In this document: piece after piece, positions 1 through 10,582 of the stretch
How the letters are laid out: every line of letters starts with the position of its first letter
Numbering within the stretch: position 1 is the stretch's first letter
Origin: Petrolisthes cinctipes
Taxonomy: Eukaryota > Arthropoda > Malacostraca > Decapoda > Porcellanidae
Reading direction: 5' to 3'
Assembly (NCBI GenBank): GCA_033782935.1
Contig: JAWQEG010001395.1
Coordinates: forward strand, 466,501 to 530,500
Length of the DNA stretch: 64,000 nucleotides
Program-made: the position numbers and the translations under genes
Notes under the pieces: model-generated
Told to the model about the DNA's origin: nothing
Database searches by the model: none
Seen by the model: the letters and a program-made list of their open reading frames with translations, nothing else

Positions 1-2561
1 TTGGGCCTGAATTTTGAAAATACTCTAACACGGAGTAGGCATGTACAGATCGCTTCTGGGACCCCAAAATATCGAATTTTCGGGTGTTTAGGGCCAGAAT
101 TTGAGATATAAACGGGTACAGAAGATGCATGCACATATCGACTTTTGGGCACCTGAAAGATCGATTTTCAGTATGTTTTTGGCCTGTATTTTGAAAATAC
201 TCTAACACGGAGTAGGCATGTACAGATACTTTCTGGGACCTCTAAATATCGAATTTTCGGGTGTTTTGGGACTGAATTTGAGATATCGATTTTTTGGCAC
301 CAAAAATGTCGATTTTTAGCATGTTTTTAGCCTATATTTTGAAAATATTCTAGCACTGTGTAGGCATGTACAGATTGCTTCTGGGACCCCAAAATATTGA
401 ATTTTCGGGTGTTTTGAGCCTGAATTTGAGATATAAACGGGTACAGAAGATACATGCACATATTGACTTTGGGCATCTAAAATATCGATTTTCAGCATGT
501 TTTGGGCCTGTATTTTGAAAATACTCTAACACTGAGTAGGCATGTACAGATTGTTTCTGGGACCCCAAAATATTGAATTTTCAGGTGTTTTGAGCCTGAA
601 TTTGAGATATAAACGGGTACTGAAGATGCATGCACATATCGACTTTTGTGCACCTAAAAGATCGATTTTCAGTATGTTTTGAGCATGTATTTTGAAAATA
701 CTCTAACACGGAGTAGGCATGTACAGATCGCTTCTGGGACCCCTAAATATCGAATTTTCGGGTGTTTTGGGACTGAATTTGAGATATCGACTTTTTGGCA
801 CCTAAAAGATCGATTTTTAGCATGTTTTTAGCCTATATTTTGAAAATATTCTAGCACTGAGTAGGCATGTACAGATTGCTTCTGGGAGCCCAAAATATTG
901 AATTTTCGGGTGTTTTGAGCCTGAATTTGAGATATAAACGGGTACAGAAGATACATGCACATATTGACTTTGGGCACCAAAAATATCGATTTTCAGCATG
1001 TTTTGGGCCTGAATTTTGAAAATACTCTAACACGGAGTAGGCATGTACAGATCGCTTCTGGGACCCCAAAATATCGAATTTTCGGGTGTTTAGGGCCAGA
1101 ATTTGAGATATAAACGGGTACAGAAGATGCATGCACATATCGACTTTTGGGCACCTGAAAGATCGATTTTCAGTATGTTTTTGGCCTGTATTTTGAAAAT
1201 ACTCTAACACGGAGTAGGCATGTACAGATACTTTCTGGGACCTCTAAATATCGAATTTTCGGGTGTTTTCGGACTGAATTTGAGATATCGATTTTTTGGC
1301 ACCAAAAATGTCGATTTTTAGCATGTTTTTAGCCTATATTTTGAAAATATTCTAGCACTGTGTAGGCATGTACAGATTGCTTCTGGGACCCGACAATATT
1401 GAATTTTCGGGTGTTTTGAGCCTGAATTTGAGATATAAACGGGTACAGAAGATACATGCACATATTGACTTTGGGCATCTAAAATATCGATTTTCAGCAT
1501 GTTTTGGGCCTGTATTTTGAAAATACTCTAACACTGAGTAGGCATGTACAGATTGTTTCTGGGACCCCAAAATATTGAATTTTCAGATGTTTTGAGCCTG
1601 AATTTGAGATATAAACGGGTACTGAAGATGCATGCACATATCGACTTTTGTGCACCTAAAAGATCGATTTTCAGTATGTTTTGAGCATGTATTTTGAAAA
1701 TACTCTAACACGGAGTAGGCATGTACAGATCGCTTCTGGGACCCCAAAATATCGAATTTTTGGGTGTTTAGGGCCAGAATTTGAGATATAAACGGGTACA
1801 GAAGATGCATGCACATATCGACTTTTGGGCACCTGAGAGATCGATTTTCAGTATGTTTTTGGCCTGTATTTTGAAAATACTCTAACACGGAGTAGGCTTG
1901 TACAGATACCTTCTGGGACCTCTAAATATCGAATTTTCGGGTGTTTTGGGACTGAATTTGAGATATCGATTTTTTGGCACCTAAAATGTCGATTTTTAGC
2001 ATGTTTTTAGCCTATATTTTGAAAATATTCTAGCACTGTGTAGGCATGTACAGATTGCTCCTGGGATCCCAAAATATTGAATTTTCGGGTGTTTTGTGCC
2101 TGAATTTGAGATATAAACGGGTACAGAAGATACATGCACATATTGACTTTGGGCATCTAAAATATCGATTTTCAGCATGTTTTGGGCCTTTTTTTTTTAA
2201 ATACTCTAACACTGAGTAGGCATGTACAGATTGCTTCTGGGACCCCAAAATATTGAATTTTCGGGTGTTTTGAGCCTGAATTTGAGATATAAACGGGTAC
2301 TGAAGATGCATGCACATATCGACTTTTGTGCACCTAAAAGATCGATTTTCATCATGTTTTGGGCCTGAATTTTGAAAATACTCTAACACGGAGTAGGCAT
2401 GTACAGATTGCTTCTGGGACCCCAAAATATCGAATTTTCGGGTGTTTAGGGCCAGAATTTGAGATATAAACGGGTACAGAAGATGCATGCACATATCGAC
2501 TTTTGGGCACCTGAAAGATCGATTTTCAGTATGTTTTTGGCCTGTATTTTGAAAATACTCT
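1..2561 (+). repeat. Satellite array, left block
   Basis: Head-to-tail copies of the AT-rich satellite with a 501-bp period; the same landmarks recur at 316, 817 and 1318. Each period has two long monomers and one short one, seen from the spacing of the TTTTGAAAATA landmark. Type I trimers (C monomer with CGCTTCTGGGACCCCT) and type II trimers (C monomer with TACTTTCTGGGACCTCT) are both present. The block stops inside a monomer at 2561, where the retrotransposon begins, and the same monomer resumes after 11175. No gene is present; open frames here are repeat products. Confidence 0.97.
2558..2561 (+). other. Target-site duplication, left copy (CTCT)
   Basis: CTCT directly precedes the 5' LTR and directly follows the 3' LTR. 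Joining the flanks with one CTCT restores a normal satellite monomer (AATACTCTAACACGG), so the insertion was precise. The duplication could be read as 5 bp (ACTCT), because the LTR ends in A and the left flank also has A at that place. Gypsy-type integrases commonly make 4-6 bp duplications. Confidence 0.9.
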
Positions 2562-2699
2562 TGTACAGTACTGTAGAGGAGGGTAACACCACAGCTGCCC
2601 CACTTGAAGCAAAATAAGCCAGAACACCTTCTGACATAACAAACACAAGAGGGCCAACCTCCTTACCTCCAATTTCTCGCTGTCATCTCTTTACAAACA

Positions 2700-2777
2700 A
2701 AGAGAGAGAGAGAGAGAGGGAGAGAAAGTGGGAGAGAGAGAGAAAGGGAGAGAAAGTAGAAAGAGAGAGAGAGAAGA
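2700..2777 (+). repeat. GA-rich low-complexity tract in 5' LTR (U3)
   Basis: A run of about 9 AG dinucleotides is followed by GAGA/GGGAGA variants. It lies upstream of the TATA-like box, so it is probably in U3. It is present unchanged in the 3' LTR at about 10721-10798. GA repeats can bind GAGA-type factors in insects; a role here is inference only. Confidence 0.85.
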
Positions 2778-2845
2778 ATTGGGTGGAGCTTAGACAAGAA
2801 CTCCACCCCTATCTGAATAGACTTGGCATCTTCCAAAACAGAATG

Positions 2846-2852
2846 TATATAA
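2846..2852 (+). promoter_or_regulatory. Candidate LTR TATA box
   Basis: TATATAA lies in the middle of the LTR, about 285 bp from its start and about 140 bp before an AATAAA. That is the usual order for an LTR promoter and polyadenylation signal. The transcription start is not determined. The same box is in the 3' LTR at 10867-10873. Confidence 0.55.
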
Positions 2853-2987
2853 GCAGTGAAGTTGAACTAATATGTAGGATTTCCTAAACTGACTCCCAGG
2901 GCTATAACCTGTCTCCATAAGAGAGAGACACAGGCATATCAGACAAGGCATTAAATATAATTCCCTGTATAGAGATAAGTATGTATA

Positions 2988-2993
2988 AATAAA
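2988..2993 (+). promoter_or_regulatory. Candidate polyadenylation signal AATAAA in LTR
   Basis: An AATAAA hexamer about 142 bp downstream of the TATA-like box is the probable R-region poly(A) signal. It is functionally relevant in the 3' LTR copy at 11009-11014. Confidence 0.5.
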
Positions 2994-3154
2994 TTAAGCC
3001 TAAAGAAACTTGTGCAGTCACTTTACCTAAGAACACCACTACGCCGAGCTCGCTACCTAATACCACAACAACAACAACAACTACTACGACTACACTTCGG
3101 ACTAAGGTACTGTATCAGATCCTGAACGAGTTAAAGCCTTAGAGGACTGGTACA

Positions 3155-4013
3155 TTTTGATGGCAGCGGTGTTTTGCAACAAAGCAAGTTGCAAGGTAAA
3201 GACTTCACGGGAGTACAGTGACTAACATAGTTCAAGGACAAGTTGAAGGAATCTGCTTGTAAATTCTCTCAAGTAATTTCTTCAGTGGGTAATCTTACGA
3301 CCTCTAACGAGGGAGATAAACCACAAATTCTTCACCTACAAGAAACACCTGCTTCAACATAATTGCAACTGACCTACAGAGAACCTCATCTACTTCACTA
3401 CAAACAATCATCACTTCATCACTACGGCGATCCTGTTACGTAAATGCTTTCGTAAGGACAACGCCATCACTCCATCACCTCCACGCTGACGCCTCCTTAT
3501 ACGTAAATTCTCTCGTAAAAAGGCAAGTCAAGGTTCATCATCTTCACTCCAATTACGACTGTTAGTGTGTTAGTGTGCGAGCTAACTAATCATCGCTTCG
3601 TCACTTCACGGTCGTCGCCCCTTCACCACATCATCGCCTCGTCAGGCAACGCCCCATCGTCGTTGCAACTACAGTCAACTAAAGTAGGTACACATTACAT
3701 GTTACATTACATTATTTTTCACTTGTCCACGAACATGTTAGAAAATAGGTTCCTCACTAACAGCCCAAACAACAGAAAACAAGTGCCAAATTAAAACAAA
3801 AGTAAAGATATAATCCCCATTAATCCAAAGGTATCATAACTAACTTCGAATATCCCTGATAATGATTCACTAGCCTCCAAGCTAGATTCCTCTACCTCCC
3901 TAAGTTTCGTTTGTGGTTCCAACACATTCGAGTACATTCCTTTCTTTCTCCAAACCTTACCCCCATTAAAGTCTCCATCTGGTATACTATATTAACCTGT
4001 ATTTTCTCCAACA
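3155..4013 (+). other. Retroelement 5' leader, non-coding
   Basis: About 860 bp lie between the 5' LTR and the gag start. The stretch is rich in CATC/GTC/CTTCA words and has two similar segments near 3436 and 3499 (TACGTAAAT...TCGTAA), which suggest a short internal duplication. Open frames here are short and resemble nothing I know. The packaging signal would be expected here, but no motif can be named. Confidence 0.7.
3161..3171 (+). other. Candidate tRNA primer-binding site
   Basis: TGGCAGCGGTG begins 6 bp after the 5' LTR. TGG complements the universal CCA end of tRNA, and this is where minus-strand priming occurs in LTR elements. I could not assign the primer tRNA with confidence. The 6-bp spacing is slightly longer than in many elements. 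Confidence 0.55.
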
Positions 4014-4583
4014 ATGGCTACTCCTCCACAATCTCCGACTGTCTCTGCTCTTCTAACAACTTCTTCTAACCCCACTAACTCTACTATGCAAGCAATGAGA
4101 ATTTTACCCACCCACAATTATTCAAAGTACTATACGGGAGATAATCCACAGAATTTAACGTCATATGCTACATTCAGACAGTCACTTATTGATATTTTTG
4201 GGGATGGTAAACTACATCATTCATTATCATGGGTTCAGAGAATAATTAAAACTAAGGCGGACAACATAAATACAAGTGAACCAGCAAAAGCACTTGCACT
4301 ATCAGGGTCTCTAGCTTTAAATTCGAAGGAAACTCGTATCATACATCGTGAATTACAGATTACTCAATCCAAGGGTACGAAGATTTTTAATTTTGATGCC
4401 ACACCTACTCAAGGGGAATCACAGGGAAAACGTTGCAAACACTGTAACGAAAGTAATCATAAATACAGTCATTTACATGAATCAAAGTCGCATTCCTTAG
4501 ATGAATGCATGATCCTTAACAGAATGAAACGGGACTGGCACAATCGAAACATGATGCATGAAACGAGACCGCCACAATATTAA
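4014..4583 (+). pseudogene. gag: Gag remnant (capsid/nucleocapsid), probably internally deleted
   Basis: Gag forms the particle that packages the element's RNA. This open frame of 189 codons starts at an ATG in a favourable context (AACAATGG) and is the longest intact piece of the element. Near its end are C141-X2-C144 and H160-X4-C165, with residues SHSLDEC. This resembles a gypsy-type zinc knuckle with a widened C-to-H gap (X15 instead of X4), perhaps from an insertion or misjoining. Gypsy Gag proteins are usually about 300 residues or more, so material between about residues 80 and 130 may be missing, although the frame is preserved. The stop at 4581-4583 is followed by protease in another frame. 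Assignment rests on position and the Cys/His pattern; capsid homology was not tested. Confidence 0.7.
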
Positions 4584-4642
4584 AACGTACCGAAAATATA
4601 ACTGTAGGCCCTGTCGTCGCATTTACCAATAATATACTATAA

Positions 4643-4980
4643 TTCCCTGTCCTAGTATCACATACTAACACCCCCTTAATGATAGACACAGGCGCCGCAG
4701 TTTCCTTGTTATCGGATAATTCCTTTAACAAATTGAGCAAATTAGGTCCCCAGCAGCATTTATAAACCAGGATTGAACAGGTGACATAGAATGGTCAACC
4801 ATAATAGGCAATAAATTACAGGTCTTAGGGAAACTAACCCTTCCTGTACGGTTAGCCAAGGGAACTAACCATATTCATAATGAATTTTATATAATACGAA
4901 ATTATAAACTAGGTTTATCATACCTTATTAAACAAACCATAATAATAAACCCTAAACATAAAATAATACATTTTAGGAAT
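4643..4980 (+). pseudogene. pol: Pol remnant: retroviral-type aspartic protease
   Basis: The protease cuts the Gag-Pol polyprotein. The active-site motif reads LMIDTGAAVSLLS, with catalytic Asp encoded at 4685-4687 (D-T-G-A type). Upstream the frame is closed by TAA at 4640. Downstream it closes near 4760, and the rest of the domain continues from 4801 in a different frame with KLQVLGKLTLPV and HNEFYII, which match the usual order of strands after the active site. At least one frameshift and one stop therefore separate the two halves. Gag is in a third frame. No intact protease can be made. Confidence 0.8.
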
Positions 4981-5582
4981 TAATGTATTCAAATACAGGA
5001 TTATCCAGGCCAAAATATATAAGTCCAGGTAATGTTAACCCTATACGTATTGAAAATGAGGGAAATAACCCCATTATCATAAAGGCCATTGCTGCATATA
5101 ATAATATATTAACTCCAAATTTCGTCCATAAATTGAAGGTACATCTTCCATCTCATGTACAGCCACACACTACCGTTCTATCCTTAATAGAACTAGTAAA
5201 ATAATATATAACCAGGGATTAATTTACTTAACTAATGTAAACAGTGAAAATGTCACTGATATTAATAAACCATTTACCAATATTCATGTAAAGAAAGGAA
5301 CATATCTATGTGATCTGTACAGATGGAAGTTAGACCAATACCACAAGGAAATATTGTATCGGTTCTTACCGAAGGATAAATAGATAGTCACGTACGAGCA
5401 ACTTAGAAATTTGGTCAGTGGACGCGATTTTCCACTTTATCGTGATAATCTCATCACTATACTAGCCACATATTGAAATGCGATTGCCCTACCTGTAAAT
5501 TATTAGAAAAAAATATACCATTACTCTAACATCTCCTTAACCCATTTACTCGAGCATATAGACTACCGTACCGCATAGTACA
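4981..5582 (+). pseudogene. pol: Pol remnant: protease-RT linker region
   Basis: This is the stretch between protease and RT. It includes an open segment of about 70 codons (4983-5204) and scattered frames downstream. I recognise no catalytic motif. Its place and the lack of any other signal fit the variable linker between protease and RT in gypsy Pol. The end, from about 5545, leads into the RT domain in broken frames. Confidence 0.55.
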
Positions 5583-6172
5583 CAGAAAGTGGTAAACGAA
5601 ATATTAAATGAAATGATGGATGAAGGCATTATTAAGAATTCTAATTCCCATTTTAACAGCCCAATGTTTTTGGTTTCAAGAAACAAATAATGGTGATTTT
5701 AGGCCAGTCATTGATTGCAGAAAATTAAATAATGCTACACTTAAAGATAAATATTCCCTCCCTCCTTTAAGATGTTTTGTCTAACATTGGTGAAACAAAA
5801 CCTATGATATTCTCCACATTAGACTTGGTCAGTGGAAACTGGCAAGTAACATTAGATGATAAAATTCAACCCATTACAACATTTAGTACTTCCCATGGTT
5901 ATTATGAATACATTCGTAGACCATTTGGTTTATGTAATGCTTCATCCACATTTCAGCATATGATCAATTTTCGTATTGGTTTTATTAATAACGTAGTCAT
6001 CGCTAATCTCAACGATTTGATTATTTTCATAGTAAGTAACTATAACGAAGGTTATACAGAGATTACATTAGGTAGGCCTCAAACTTTAAATGTCTATGTC
6101 TCAGTTTCTTACCAGGAACTTATCATTTTAAGTTATCCATTTAACCGCCCCTGTGCTCCACACACGATCTGA
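5583..6172 (+). pseudogene. pol: Pol remnant: reverse transcriptase
   Basis: RT copies the element RNA into DNA. The pieces read in three frames: from 5583 with NEMMDEGIIKNS and FNSPMFLV, from 5686 with FRPVIDCRKLN, and from about 5771 with FSTLDLVSGNWQV, then RRPFGLCNASSTFQ. These are the conserved gypsy RT fingers/palm blocks in the correct order. The first palm Asp (FSTLD) is present. The YxDD-type catalytic box reads NLND at about 6005-6016, so the first Asp of the pair is Asn and the Tyr is Asn. With two frameshifts and the altered active site, the enzyme is dead. The thumb is not recognisable after about 6040. Confidence 0.9.
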
Positions 6173-6830
6173 TAAAATACGAGCAATGAGAGTATTCACT
6201 ATTCTAAATAAATGTTACTAACATAAAATCATTCTTGGTCTTATGTTCTTATATAGAATCTTTGTAAAGTATTTTCCCAAGTAACTAAACACATAAATAA
6301 TCCCCTCGAGAAAGATACAAATTTTGTATGGATGCCAGAAAAACAGCTAAGCTTTGAATTATTAAAGGTTAATTAATGTAAGCTTCAATTCTTACGTTCC
6401 CAAATATTCATTGTCTTTTATGGAGTGTACAGATGCTTCCTCAGTAGGCTAAGGCGCTGTACTTATGTAAGAGATAGCTACGGGTCTATGTCAGGTATGT
6501 ACTTAAGCTTAGAGAATATTAAGTACGCAGATTACTCGTTACTCTGTAACAAAACAGGAAACTTAAAGCAATATTATGGGCACTTCGTACTTTTAGAGAA
6601 ATCATATTAGGCTATCCTTTACATGTTTTCGCAAATTATCAAACGATCCGTGGCTTACTATAACCTCAAACCCTAACGGGAAAATTAGCCAGATAATGTC
6701 TAACAATTCAGGAATTTCTCCCGCATATTGATATTAACTATCTTTTAGGACGATTAATAAAGTAGTCGATCCCTTAAACAGTCATCTTGTCCTTTTAGTT
6801 CCGAGGACACCCATGGACTTTGACCTTAAT
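6173..6830 (+). pseudogene. pol: Pol remnant: RT connection and RNase H
   Basis: RNase H removes RNA from the RNA-DNA hybrid. The N-terminal block reads TDASSVG, a stop (TAA at 6450-6452), then GAVL. The first acidic residue of the site, Asp at 6432-6434, is retained. Further blocks are FREIILGYPLHVF from about 6592 and LTIQEFLPHID from about 6700, the usual end of the gypsy RNase H region, with a stop at 6694-6696 just before the latter. The blocks lie in different frames. The connection region at 6173-6400 is too decayed to read. Confidence 0.8.
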
Positions 6831-7780
6831 GCGGTTCGTAAACATTAGCAAACAATTCTATGATGAATGTAATAAAATATTCATTAAAAACTGAGGATGA
6901 AAATAATGGCCCAAAATTACCCAGTCACTTAAATATATTTCCCCTTCATGATGATATTATTTACAGAAAACTTAGGAAACGTGACGAAAAAAAAACAATC
7001 AAATAGTGATACAACAAATAATGATTCCCTCAGTATTAATTACCCTTATATCATAATACAGCAGCAAGGCATCCAGGGAGAGATAGGTACCTGACCACTC
7101 TCCATACAATACACCATTAGCATAAACTAAGGGTAGATGATGAAACACATATATCGCTCAGTGCGAAGCAGACAATGCAAATAAAGGCCATACATTTGGA
7201 CCTGTTCCATGACGGGAATCCCTAATCCTGGACGAATCATGGAACGTAGTAGGAATAGATCTACTTTCCTTACCAATTCCGAATCAGGACGCAAATAAGT
7301 TATTACCAATGGTTAACTATTTTCTAAATATTTGGTGGCAGCACCACTACGATAAAAACCGCAAAGGTAAGTGCACATATATATAAAAAAAAACCAACTT
7401 CATATGACCATATACATGTCTCGATATTATAAAAGGTATCTGATTTCTACGACATTAAGCAAACGTTTGTATTACCATATCTCCCAGCATTTAATGGGTT
7501 AACAAAACGGCAGCACCGTAAAAATACTAGAAGTACTTCGTGGCACAGAAACAAGGAAAATCCCTCCACATGGGAAGACTGCATCGATATGACGGTCAAT
7601 AAACACTACAAAATACGGAAATAAAAGGGAAAAACTCCACATGAAATACTATATGGCGTATGGATACGTCTTTCATATGATATAAAATTGCCACACAGAA
7701 GCCATGATACAACGTGGACAACTACACTGAACGACAGTGAGTTGTATTTCAACAATTTCATCATGATGTACAAAACGATC
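6831..7780 (+). pseudogene. pol: Pol remnant: integrase
   Basis: Integrase inserts the DNA copy. The zinc-binding N-terminus shows YHNTAARHPGRD from 7049, then QCEADNANKGH from 7159, where the second Cys of the expected C-X2-C pair reads as Asp. The catalytic core begins with GIDLLSLP (first acidic Asp at 7258-7260), then MVNYF and VAAPLR in shifting frames. The usual second Asp block (TDxG type) cannot be found. Near 7487-7510 the sequence reads FNGLTKR, where gypsy integrases normally have the catalytic Glu at the Lys position. GKTPHEILYG near 7633-7665 is the conserved end of the core. Multiple frameshifts and lost catalytic residues make it non-functional. Confidence 0.85.
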
Positions 7781-7785
7781 TACAG

Positions 7786-8181
7786 GCTTGCATGAAAATA
7801 ATGCGTGATTGCCAACATAACAAAACAAATTATGAGCTTGCATGAAAATAATGCATGATAGCCAATATAACAAAACAAATTATGAGCTTGCATGAAAATA
7901 ATGCGTGATTGCCAACATAACAAAACAAATTATGAGCTTGCATGAAAATAATGCATGATAGCCAATATAACAAAACAAATTATGAGCTTGCATGAAAATA
8001 ATGCGTGATTGCCAACATAACAAAACAAATTATGAGCTTGCATGAAAATAATGCATGATAGCCAATATAACAAAACAAATTATGAGATTGCATGAAAATA
8101 ATGCGTGATTGCCAACATAACAAAACAAATTATGAGCTTGCATGGAAATATTGCGTAATCGCCGACATAATAAAACAAATA
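7786..8181 (+). repeat. 50-bp tandem repeat, 8 copies, inside the 3' end of pol
   Basis: Copies start at 7786, 7836, 7886, 7936, 7986, 8036, 8086 and 8136 with an exact 50-bp period. Two versions alternate: A with GCGTGATTGCCAACAT and B with GCATGATAGCCAATAT, giving the order ABABABA plus a divergent last copy. The effective recent unit is therefore 100 bp. One frame of each copy reads SLHENNA, which fits the C-terminal tail of gypsy integrase following the preceding remnant. The array appears to be an expanded piece of pol. Confidence 0.95.
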
Positions 8182-10582
8182 ACTCAATATGTTCACTCCA
8201 AGTGATAACGGGTACCCGATCGAATCTTCACACTTCTTTAGTAGGTAATAAACCTATAATAATGCATAATTTTACCAGGCGGTTGATATTGTTTATGTAA
8301 AGAGAATAAAGAAATTGGTAAAAGCGCGCAAAACCCAACATCCACAATGAAACCAATCAATATCTCTTGAACATTAACAATTCCTCTTCCTAGTAATTTT
8401 ATCCCTACTATTGATGATAATAATATAAACAATTATAAACAAAAACTCCGATCGGTTTCCAATAATATATAATAATTTTTCTTACGGATGTGGCCCACAT
8501 CAACCTATATAACGGTTTTCGTGTTTATACTCGCGGCCTACAAACTCCGAAGAAGTGCATCAAGCGGATAAAGATGACGTCTACATTCTGAGAGCTCTCG
8601 TTTACAATTTTATCAAACAGTTGAAAAGAAAAAGGAAATAATAAAATATTGGGGAAGAACGATATTATCATTAATTTTTATAAGGTATCTGACTTATTAC
8701 ATAAATTTTCTGCCATTGAGCAGTGGGTACAGATAAGGTATTTAATGATACACTAGTTTTGTTTGACAGGTATAACACAAATGAAGTTCCCAATTTACAT
8801 GTATTATATTCTAAGGTGTCCTGTCACCATTGGGCGCCCTAGGAAGGAATTCAGCGACTCAAATAATATTGCTCGCTTATTATACAAAAAAAAAAAAAAA
8901 AATAATGGCTTAGAACCATCATCACAGCCCAGAGCGTGATTGGGATATTTTAAGCGGAATTTCATCAACACTATTTGGTAAGGCTTAGATAGTAATATAC
9001 AAGCATTATCCCATAAATAAAAAGGTTGCGGGACAAGCCGTTGCAAATCAAGATAAGATAAAGTAACAGGTATATACTGTATTAGCGTGCAAATCATTGC
9101 ACAGAAATTAAGTACGATTTATATAACTTTACATGATCAACGAATGAAAAGAACTACATATATGGAATAATCATATCATATTTTAGGCTTCTATTTATTT
9201 CTGTGAATTAGCAGGAAATGAATTGCAGGTGAGGAACAGAGAGAAATGACAACCATTTATTTCTTAAGAGAATATTTACTGCGATTAAGGTAAGATTAAC
9301 TCACAATTATTACCACTCCAACAGCTACGAAATATAATGGTATAATCAATGATGAAATACCATCTTACTTATTATCTTCATACACCTACTTGGTATATTA
9401 TTATACATTCATGCGTAGTATATTACTACAAGATCATAATCCCATTATTATTCACATAAAAGATAAAATGTTTTTCCCAAGCTACGTACTTCACCAATTC
9501 CCTATGAAAATGGAAGTAATCCTTTAACATTCGATTTTCATCCAATAAGTATTATACTTAGTGATGATGTCATCAGTGACACACAACACTTCAAGTGCCA
9601 TGTTGCATATCTTCATATATGTTTGTCTTGCATATTTCTTTGCATTTAAGTTGCATATAAATCTCCTAAGGATGCAAAATCTCCACTTGCTTGGAATCAC
9701 AGTAATACTAATCAAGCCCTATATGCATGTACATTCATATCTATTACTAATCAATATCTCTTTTCATCATCAATTTTAATTTCCACTATCTATACTTACC
9801 TGCTGATACACAATTAACATTAATTTACCCTAATCACCCTACACATGGTATGGTTACAGGCTACTATAAAGAAACAGACTCATAGGAAAAACGATCCAAG
9901 AGAATCGTTACCTTGCCTAATAAACATAAACGTGCTTGACAACATGACATAATCTTTTCCACCTTTAAACATATTTCATTTAAAGTCGACTTGTTTAACA
10001 TCTCCTCATTATCAGTTGTTTCGGAAAAAGTGCAACTATTATGTTATTCAAGGAGAATAGGCTTCAATCATCCTTATTATATAATTTGATTCCTCCATAT
10101 ATTGAAAAAAAAAAAATAAATAAAACTGAGTACCAATGTTTATTATCCACTGTCTTATCTTTCTGCCATGTACTATCATATTTATGTATGGTATAAGAAC
10201 GAACTATTGAGGTATACTGAATTATGTTGTATTGAAAAGAATAGGACTGTTATTTCACAGCCTAGCAACACGGCCCCTTATTAATGTGTGAACCTTTAGC
10301 ATAGGGTAGCTTATATACACACAATAACATGCACCTAGCTAAACACATTAATTTTAAGATGATTTTTATGTGACAATGTATTAATATTCATGTATTAATG
10401 ATACTATCTATGTTCATTTATGTACAAGATGTGCCTATGTCTTAATGTCTATTTTAGGTTACTATACATGTCTTCATTGTTACTATGTTAATTATCATAT
10501 ACCCTACCAACATTGTGAACTGGCCTTCTATTAAATAAAGCTTTAATGCCTGGAGGGCCAGGCAGGTAGCGTGATAGAGCGA
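8182..10582 (+). other. Retroelement 3' region, no intact gene; faint possible env-like trace
   Basis: These 2.4 kb between integrase and the 3' LTR have only short open frames on both strands. A17 is present at about 8886-8902 and a second A-rich run near 10105. Around 8935-8980 one plus frame reads GISSTLFGKA after an acidic/aromatic stretch, and further downstream NQDKIK occurs. That arrangement is reminiscent of the fusion-peptide and helix region of env-like proteins of some gypsy elements, but the match is by eye and weak. The last 20 bp before the 3' LTR are purine-biased but not a clear polypurine tract. Confidence 0.5.

Larger units (their letters stand above)
2562..3154 (+). repeat. 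5' LTR
   Basis: This 593-bp repeat matches 10583-11175 at a constant offset of 8021 bp, and I found no mismatch by eye. It starts TGTAC and ends GTACA, a 5-bp terminal inverted repeat. It holds a GA-rich tract, a TATA-like box, an AATAAA signal and a CAA/CTA-rich stretch near its end. A 12-bp palindrome (TACAGTACTGTA) lies just inside the left tip. Sequence similarity ends exactly at both borders. Confidence 0.97.

Noticed and set aside
3567..3794. Open frame of 75 codons in the retroelement leader
   Set aside because: It does not begin at an ATG in good context, lies before gag, has no recognisable domain, and is explained by a TC-rich, stop-poor stretch.
8886..8902. A17 run as the tail of a retroposed gene or SINE
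   Set aside because: There is no duplicated flank and no promoter or gene body before it. It looks like a simple homopolymer in decayed sequence.
9524..9779. Overlapping open frames on both strands (63 and 72 codons) in the retroelement 3' region
   Set aside because: Both are short, AT-rich and without motifs; hydrophobic content alone is not evidence for an env or membrane protein.
10561..10582. Polypurine tract before the 3' LTR
   Set aside because: The position is right, but the stretch has several pyrimidines and no clean purine run, so it is not listed as a feature.
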